In this document: positions 5,260-6,030 of the stretch, one piece after another
How the letters are laid out: each line of letters opens with the position of its first letter
How positions within the stretch are numbered: position 1 is the first letter of the stretch
Source of the DNA: Candidatus Thorarchaeota archaeon
GTDB lineage: Archaea > Asgardarchaeota > Thorarchaeia > Thorarchaeales > Thorarchaeaceae
Assembly (NCBI GenBank): GCA_029855925.1
Contig: JAGSHP010000228.1
Span: 1-6,030 of the forward strand
Length of the DNA: 6,030 nt
Direction: 5' to 3'
Translations under genes and position numbers: made by a program
The notes under the pieces: model-generated
Seen by the model: the letters and a program-made list of their open reading frames with translations, nothing else
Told to the model about the DNA's origin: nothing
Databases searched by the model: none

Positions 5260-5468
5260 CTCTACCTCCATCTGCGAAGTTCCTGTACGTTCTCCTTAAG
5301 GCGCGTCGAAGAATGTCGCGTCAGGAACTGATCGATGAGACCTTTTTGCCACCCCGGACTGTAAACTATGGGTTGAGCCGGCTAAAGGATCTCGGATTGG
5401 TCAAGGATGAAGTTCACAGTGACGACTCGCGGATGGTAATCTACGAGCTGCTGACAGCCCCCTTCTAG
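5235..5468 (+). CDS. Small winged helix-turn-helix transcriptional regulator (MarR/ArsR-like fold)
   Basis: A 77-residue single-domain protein that matches an archaeal winged-helix regulator. Helix 1 covers about residues 13-23 (SAKFLYVLLKA), helix 2 about 28-36 (SRQELIDET), and the recognition helix about 40-54 (PRTVNYGLSRLKDLG). The wing follows at 55-71 (LVKDEVHSDDSRMVIYEL). The motif LPPSAKFLY...SRQELI...LPPRTVNYGL..L is characteristic of short archaeal MarR-type proteins that bind DNA as dimers; no ligand or metal site is evident. ATG 5235 is the only in-frame ATG after the last upstream stop at 5148, and only GGGGGAATC precedes it. The stronger GGAGGT at 5193 serves ATG 5210 in another frame, so an N-terminal extension joined through a one-base shift at the G5 tract is possible. 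The target is unknown; the 5492-5507 dyad just downstream is a candidate operator. Confidence 0.82.
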   Translation: MFARRSFLALPPSAKFLYVLLKARRRMSRQELIDETFLPPRTVNYGLSRLKDLGLVKDEVHSDDSRMVIYELLTAPF

Positions 5469-5491
5469 TGAGACGACCAGACCAGAGTTTA

Positions 5492-5507
5492 CCTGACGCG
5501 TGTCAGG
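5492..5507. promoter_or_regulatory. Perfect 6-bp inverted repeat CCTGAC-GCGT-GTCAGG
   Basis: Two perfect arms separated by four bases, 23 bases after the winged-helix stop codon and about 80 bases before the aspS promoter-like box. It could form a 6-bp hairpin with a tetraloop, but no T tract follows, so a terminator is unlikely. A dimeric regulator operator is the alternative. Confidence 0.4.
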
Positions 5508-5578
5508 ATGGTGAGAACTGTGGCGATTACCGCCGCAAATGGACCACCGCAGTGAGCACTCCCATCATCATCAGTCGG

Positions 5579-5596
5579 GCCAAAAGCCTCATAATG
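5579..5596 (+). promoter_or_regulatory. BRE/TATA-like promoter of aspS
   Basis: GCCAAAAGC repeats exactly the nonamer before the 2633 TATA box and is followed by CATAATG, a weak TATA-like box. Transcription would start near 5615, after the in-frame ATG at 5539 and before ATG 5641. This supports the downstream start for aspS with a leader of about 25 bases containing TTGAGG (5626-5631). Confidence 0.4.
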
Positions 5597-5640
5597 CCAA
5601 TGGATTGCAATCTCCCAACGCTCAATTGAGGCACCGACCC

Positions 5641-6030
5641 ATGAATTTCTATGAAAGAGCTGGCGTAGAGCCTATCGATGGAACCAGACGAACACACCTC
5701 TCGAGTGAGGTCACTCCAAGTCTTGCAGGCCAAGAAGTCACCCTCATGGGCTGGGTTCACATCCTTAGAGACAAAGGAAAGATCAAGTTCCTCATTCTCA
5801 GAGATGAGAGCGGGCTCATACAAGTGGTGATTCCTCAGAAGAAGGTCTCAGAAGACGTGTTCGAGATATCCGGTCATCTTCACTCCGAGACCGTCATCGC
5901 AGTGACTGGAACGGTTGTTGCATCAAAACAGGCAAAGGCTGGAGTTGAGATTCTACCCACGAGAATCAAGGTGCTCAATACGGCTGAGCCAATCCCCATC
6001 GACGTTGTTGAGGGAAAGGTTTCAATTGAG
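5641..6030 (+). CDS. aspS: Archaeal-type aspartyl-tRNA synthetase, N-terminal part (3' end outside window)
   Basis: The first 130 codons of a class IIb synthetase that attaches aspartate to tRNA. The visible part is the OB-fold anticodon-binding domain. RTHLSSE (residues 17-23) is the archaeal/eukaryal AspRS entry motif. G37-W-V-H40, then RDKGKIKFLILRDESGLIQVVI (43-64), and VTGTVVASKQAKAGVEILP follow the family pattern R-D-x-G-x-I-K-F-x-x-L-R-D-x-x-G-x-x-Q. The catalytic class II motifs lie beyond the window. ATG 5641 is chosen because GAGG lies 9 bases upstream, a promoter-like box lies about 50 bases upstream, and the family motif follows soon after. The in-frame ATG at 5539 would add a His/Gln/Asn-rich 34-residue tail that looks non-coding. 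There is a roughly 16-residue extension before RTH, longer than in many archaeal homologues. H40 and K99 give a mixed discrimination signature. Confidence 0.93.
   Translation, partial: MNFYERAGVEPIDGTRRTHLSSEVTPSLAGQEVTLMGWVHILRDKGKIKFLILRDESGLIQVVIPQKKVSEDVFEISGHLHSETVIAVTGTVVASKQAKAGVEILPTRIKVLNTAEPIPIDVVEGKVSIE

Noticed and set aside
5508..5555. 15-codon ORF starting at ATG 5508 next to the dyad
   Set aside because: Too short, no ribosome-binding site or promoter of its own, and no protein-like features.
5539..5640. In-frame upstream ATG extending AspRS by 34 residues
   Set aside because: The added sequence is His/Gln/Asn-rich with no family similarity, has no ribosome-binding site, and lies largely upstream of the predicted transcription start; ATG 5641 has GAGG at a suitable distance.
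5521..5640. Possible tRNA gene before aspS, prompted by the GGATTGCAATCTCC segment
   Set aside because: No acceptor, D or anticodon stem can be formed around it and no proper T-loop sequence is present.
5527..5823. 98-residue reading frame on the - strand opposite aspS
   Set aside because: It lies antisense to the well-supported AspRS N-terminal domain and its promoter; no start signal or recognisable domain.

Overview
The window is archaeal chromosomal DNA of intermediate GC content. Three things point to archaea. The left edge carries the C-terminal end of an archaeal family B DNA polymerase. The right edge carries the start of an archaeal/eukaryal-type aspartyl-tRNA synthetase. Several intergenic regions have purine-rich BRE plus TATA-like boxes instead of -35/-10 promoters. 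An Asgard-type (Thorarchaeota-like) archaeon is a loose guess only. No rRNA, tRNA, CRISPR array, transposase or other mobile element is visible.

Layout from left to right: (1) polB 3' end, + strand, 1-510. (2) A putative TIM-barrel glycoside-hydrolase-like protein, + strand, ending at 1645. (3) Convergent to it after only 12 bases, a 296-residue two-cysteine-cluster protein of unknown function, - strand, 1658-2548. (4) A 184-base divergent promoter region. (5) A small four-helix membrane protein, + strand, 2733-3101, followed by a hairpin/T-tract terminator. (6) A class III PLP-dependent aminotransferase, + strand, 3249-4601. (7) Convergent to it, a second small four-helix membrane protein, - strand, 4668-5000, with a strong terminator hairpin between the two. 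(8) A 234-base divergent region with overlapping small reading frames leading into a 77-residue winged-helix regulator, + strand, 5235-5468. (9) A short perfect dyad and an archaeal-style promoter. (10) The aspS 5' end, + strand, 5641 to the window edge. No gap exceeds 300 bases.

The genes look mostly monocistronic: most have their own promoter-like element, and spacings and orientations alternate. I see no multigene system or defence/mobile island. The window mixes information-processing genes (polB, aspS), one amino-acid metabolic enzyme, one local regulator, two small membrane proteins and two proteins with no firm assignment. The points most worth checking are the three-frame conflict around a G5 tract at the start of the winged-helix gene, the mixed tRNA-discrimination signature of the AspRS, the cysteine-rich 296-residue protein, and the altered phosphate-binding loop and cysteine quartet of the aminotransferase.
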